NCBI GenBank assembly: GCA_030598645.1
Contig: JAUVPN010000010.1
Span: forward strand, 1 to 18,702
DNA length: 18,702 nt
Direction: 5' to 3'
DNA from: Hyphomicrobium sp.
GTDB taxonomy: Bacteria; Pseudomonadota; Alphaproteobacteria; Rhizobiales; Hyphomicrobiaceae
Shown here: in pieces, positions 16,283 to 18,702 of the stretch
Layout of the letters: each line of letters opens with the position of its first letter
How positions within the stretch are numbered: the stretch's first letter is position 1
Made by a program: the position numbers and the translations under genes
Notes under the pieces: generated by a model
Told to the model about the DNA's origin: nothing
Database searches by the model: none
What the model saw: only the letters and a program-made list of their open reading frames with translations

Positions 16283-17387
16283 GGTCAACTCCACTGCTGT
16301 TACTCTTGGTATTGCCGGCATCTTGGCGATCGCCATTGGCGTCTACGTCAATAATGGCTCATGGGGCCCGCTTATTACTGATGAGAAAACGCAATCCAAA
16401 TCAGAAAAGGCCTCGGAGTCCGCCGCAGAAAAGTCGGCGCGACAGCCAACATGGGCCGCTTCAGCTACGGGGCGGGTAGAGCCGCAAAGTGGTGAGGTGC
16501 GGATTACTGCCGAAGTCCCTGGAAAAATTGAAGTGATCGGTGTGGATGTAAACGATCGCGTTAAGGAAGATGATCTTCTCATCCGTATCAACGACGAGGA
16601 TGCCCTCACGAAAGTTGCTGCCGCGTCGGCCGAGGCCGATGTGCGCGTGCGCGAGCGCAATGAAGAGGACGTCAAGGGGCTCGCTCAAGACCGTCGCAAG
16701 GCAGAGGATGCAGTCGCCTCGGCAGAGCGCGCTGTGTTTGGCGCTCGCCAGGCTTTCGACGATAGGTTGGCGGAGCTGCGCGCTGGCACTGGCTCGCAAG
16801 AGGCGGTGGACGAGGCACGATCCGGACTAAAGGCTGCCCAAAAGAAGCTGAGCGAGAAGCGCGTCGATCTGGCGAACGTGAGTGCAAAGACCGGAATGCC
16901 CCTGGCAACGCGCCTGGAATCAGGTCTCGCAATTGCTCGTGCTGAGCTGTCGGCTGCTGAGCTTGCCGTGGAGCGCACGCGTGTTCGCTCGCCCTTCGAT
17001 GGCACGGTTCTCAATTTGATCGCTAAGGAAGGAGAGATTGCTGTTCCTTCTCCAGGCAACACGCTGCTTGTGTTTGGCGATCTTGCAAGGATGAAGGTGC
17101 GCGCGGAAGTAGAAGAGCGTGATGCTGCGAAGATACGAGTTGGTCAGCGAGTTGTGGTTCGCGCAGATGCGTTTCCCGACCAGGATTTTACGGGGAGAGT
17201 GAGCTCGGTAGCGCAATCGCTCTCAACACCTCGCATTGCCACGCGTGGTCCTCGGCGCCCCAATGATGTTGAGGTGCTTGAGGCCGTCATCGATCTCGAT
17301 GGCCTACCGCCCTTACTAACTGGCATGCGCGTAGACGTGTTCTTTAAGCACGAGGCAACCGCAGCCACTGCCGCTAAGGTGAAATGA
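16275..17387 (+). CDS. DevB-like periplasmic adaptor (HlyD family)
   Basis: This 370-residue membrane-fusion protein should bridge the ABC permease to an outer-membrane channel. I chose ATG 16275, which overlaps the ATPase stop and has GGAAGG just upstream; an open extension further left lies wholly inside the ATPase gene. A single N-terminal helix spans about 8-25, followed by a Lys/Ser/Glu-rich linker. The lipoyl halves are at about 65-110 (TGRVEPQSGEVRITAEVPG) and 235-272 (RVRSPFDGTVLNL). They flank a long Ala/Glu/Arg coiled coil at about 110-235. The beta-barrel follows (VRAEVEERDAAKIRVGQ). No TolC-like gene is in the window. It ends 75 bases before the convergent RND gene end. Confidence 0.88.
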   Translation: MVKVNSTAVTLGIAGILAIAIGVYVNNGSWGPLITDEKTQSKSEKASESAAEKSARQPTWAASATGRVEPQSGEVRITAEVPGKIEVIGVDVNDRVKEDDLLIRINDEDALTKVAAASAEADVRVRERNEEDVKGLAQDRRKAEDAVASAERAVFGARQAFDDRLAELRAGTGSQEAVDEARSGLKAAQKKLSEKRVDLANVSAKTGMPLATRLESGLAIARAELSAAELAVERTRVRSPFDGTVLNLIAKEGEIAVPSPGNTLLVFGDLARMKVRAEVEERDAAKIRVGQRVVVRADAFPDQDFTGRVSSVAQSLSTPRIATRGPRRPNDVEVLEAVIDLDGLPPLLTGMRVDVFFKHEATAATAAKVK

Positions 17388-17422
17388 CTGGCGTGCACTT
17401 TTCAACGCGGAATAAATTCAAT

Positions 17423-17449
17423 TTCGGGCGGCCGCTTTGGTCGCCCGAA
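17423..17449. terminator. Bidirectional terminator between convergent transporter genes
   Basis: A perfect 8-bp stem TTCGGGCG (17423-17430) / CGCCCGAA (17442-17449) has an 11-base loop. With one bulged T the pairing extends into flanking AATT on both sides. It lies 36 bases after the adaptor stop and 14 bases after the RND stop read from the other side. The minus strand continues AATTTATT; the plus strand tail is weaker. Confidence 0.65.
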
Positions 17450-17462
17450 TTGCGTTTGATCG

Positions 17463-18702
17463 CTATTCCGCGGCGATTGCTGGAGGTGTTGGGCGTGGCT
17501 GCATCGGGCCGGTCTTCTTTGTGGCGCTCCCGGTCACCACCGCTTCCGTGGGAGGCGCATCAGGCTCGTCGGTCGGTCCGATGAAACGCCCGAAGACGCG
17601 CCAGGCGACGTTGCCGACGTCATCCATAACTGTGAAGAACGACGGCACAAAGATGAGCGACAGAACGGTTGATACGAGCAGCCCGCCGATCACCGCGATC
17701 GCCATTGGTGATCGAAACTCGCCGCCGTCACCAAACGCGAGTGCGCTGGGCAACATGCCTGCGACCATGGCAAGCGTTGTCATGATGATGGGCCGCGCAC
17801 GTTTTCGTCCGGCATCGATCACCGCCTCGATGCGATCGACGCCCTTGGCCACGGCCTCGATTGCGAAATCGACAAGCATGATCGCATTCTTGGTGACGAT
17901 ACCCATGAGCATCAAAAGTCCAATGTAGACAGGCATGCTGATGGGGTTGTTGGTCAGCAATAGTGCGAGCACTACGCCCCCGAACGACAATGGCAATGAT
18001 AATAGAATGGTCACCGGTTGGGTTACGCTGCCGAATAGCAAGATAAGCACACCGAACACGAGCATAAGCCCTGTTATCATCGCCATCGTGAAGCCATCGG
18101 CGACTTCATCTTGGATCTCTGCGTCACCCGCAGGCTGCAGGCGCACCCCCTGCGGGAGCTTCTGCTCTTCGAACACCTCTACAAATTTCTCGCGCGCGCT
18201 GCTGAGTGCATAACGGGACTCTAAATCGACGCCGATCACGGCCCGACGCTCGCGGTCATACCGGTGGATTGAGCTGGGTCCGCGTCCGAAGCTAATATCA
18301 GCAACAGCTGCAAGCGGGATGGCTTTGCCGTTGGCGCCAGTCACGCGCAGGTTTTTCAGACGTTGCAGATCAGCCCGCGCGTCCTCGTCTATTTGAACAC
18401 GAATGGGCACCAGACGATCGCCGGCGTTGAATTTCGCTAAGTTGGCGTCAATGTCACCAATCGTTGCTACCCGAATGGTTTCAGCGATTTTGTTGGGAGA
18501 GACCCCAAGGCGCGCAGCCGCGTCGAACCTTGGTACGACTCGCAGCTCGGGGCGGCTGATGGACGCGTCAGCTGCAACGTTGTTGAAGCCAGGGATTTGA
18601 CGCAGCGCCCCCTCAAGCTTGCCAGTCGCCTCGTCGAGCTTGTTCCCGTCCTGCGATAGGATAGAGAACGACAGCTGGCGCTCGCCGCGCTCATTGACGT
18701 AC
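17463..18702 (-). CDS. RND multidrug efflux pump inner-membrane subunit (HAE family), C-terminal 412 residues
   Basis: The gene enters from the right edge and its frame is open throughout, so the GTG near 18410 is internal and the true start is outside the window. The visible part is the second half of an AcrB/MexF-type proton-driven pump. It has the porter region (SQDGNKLDEATGKLEG, then PAGDAEIQDE) and helices starting at FTMAMITGLMLVFGVLILLF. The conserved LLMLMGIVTKNAIMLVDFA, with the TM10 lysine-asparagine, follows, then RARPIIMTTLAMVAGMLP and the ending LVSTVLSLIFVPSFFTVMD. Full family members have about 1,020-1,050 residues, so around 60% is missing from view. The tail after the last helix is Pro/Thr-rich and longer than usual. 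Its adaptor gene is probably upstream, beyond the window. Confidence 0.92.
   Translation of the reverse strand, partial: YVNERGERQLSFSILSQDGNKLDEATGKLEGALRQIPGFNNVAADASISRPELRVVPRFDAAARLGVSPNKIAETIRVATIGDIDANLAKFNAGDRLVPIRVQIDEDARADLQRLKNLRVTGANGKAIPLAAVADISFGRGPSSIHRYDRERRAVIGVDLESRYALSSAREKFVEVFEEQKLPQGVRLQPAGDAEIQDEVADGFTMAMITGLMLVFGVLILLFGSVTQPVTILLSLPLSFGGVVLALLLTNNPISMPVYIGLLMLMGIVTKNAIMLVDFAIEAVAKGVDRIEAVIDAGRKRARPIIMTTLAMVAGMLPSALAFGDGGEFRSPMAIAVIGGLLVSTVLSLIFVPSFFTVMDDVGNVAWRVFGRFIGPTDEPDAPPTEAVVTGSATKKTGPMQPRPTPPAIAAE

Noticed and set aside
18403..18410. GTG as start of a 315-residue RND protein
   Set aside because: The frame stays open to the window edge and translates to typical RND porter-domain sequence, so this codon is internal.

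Overview
The window reads as alphaproteobacterial chromosome, most likely Hyphomicrobiales/Rhizobiales. Support comes from moderately high GC, a C1-A72 initiator tRNA with an A29-U41 anticodon-stem pair, a large serine recombinase remnant running into that tRNA, and the gene families present. A Hyphomicrobium-like organism is my guess only; no rRNA or other marker fixes the taxon.

Left part (1-2776): a gene-poor tract with a terminator-like hairpin and a weakly recognised dispersed repeat, then one intact gene of the TIGR03032/DUF4915 family. Next comes the broken C-terminal part of a large serine recombinase whose reading frame ends inside the antisense of an initiator tRNA-Met. This looks like the decayed end of an integrative element at the tRNA gene.

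2777-7696: two tandem hairpins, then a minus-strand pair (LpxB-N-terminal-like small membrane protein and a family 2 glycosyltransferase). Divergent from them is a family 39 membrane glycosyltransferase. Together these resemble a polyprenyl-phosphate-sugar module for lipid A or envelope glycan modification. The family 39 gene overlaps by ATGA a fused PabB-PabC gene for p-aminobenzoate synthesis.

7697-11753: three minus-strand genes of unknown function (a 604-residue secreted or anchored protein and two small membrane proteins). Divergent from them is a sodium:solute symporter.

11754-12469 is a long intergenic tract, AT-rich in its first half, with an orphan terminator-like hairpin. It is followed by an alpha/beta hydrolase and, convergent to it, an exported DUF2147 protein.

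14403-18702: a tightly overlapped ABC exporter operon (DevC-like permease, DevA-like ATPase, DevB-like adaptor) meets head-on the 3' part of an RND efflux pump gene that runs off the right edge. A bidirectional hairpin terminator sits between them.

I see no CRISPR array, intact transposase, phage module or obvious new defence system. The best leads are the tRNA/recombinase junction, the uncharacterised 604-residue cluster, the hairpin pair at 2872-2932, and the orphan terminator region near 12.1 kb.
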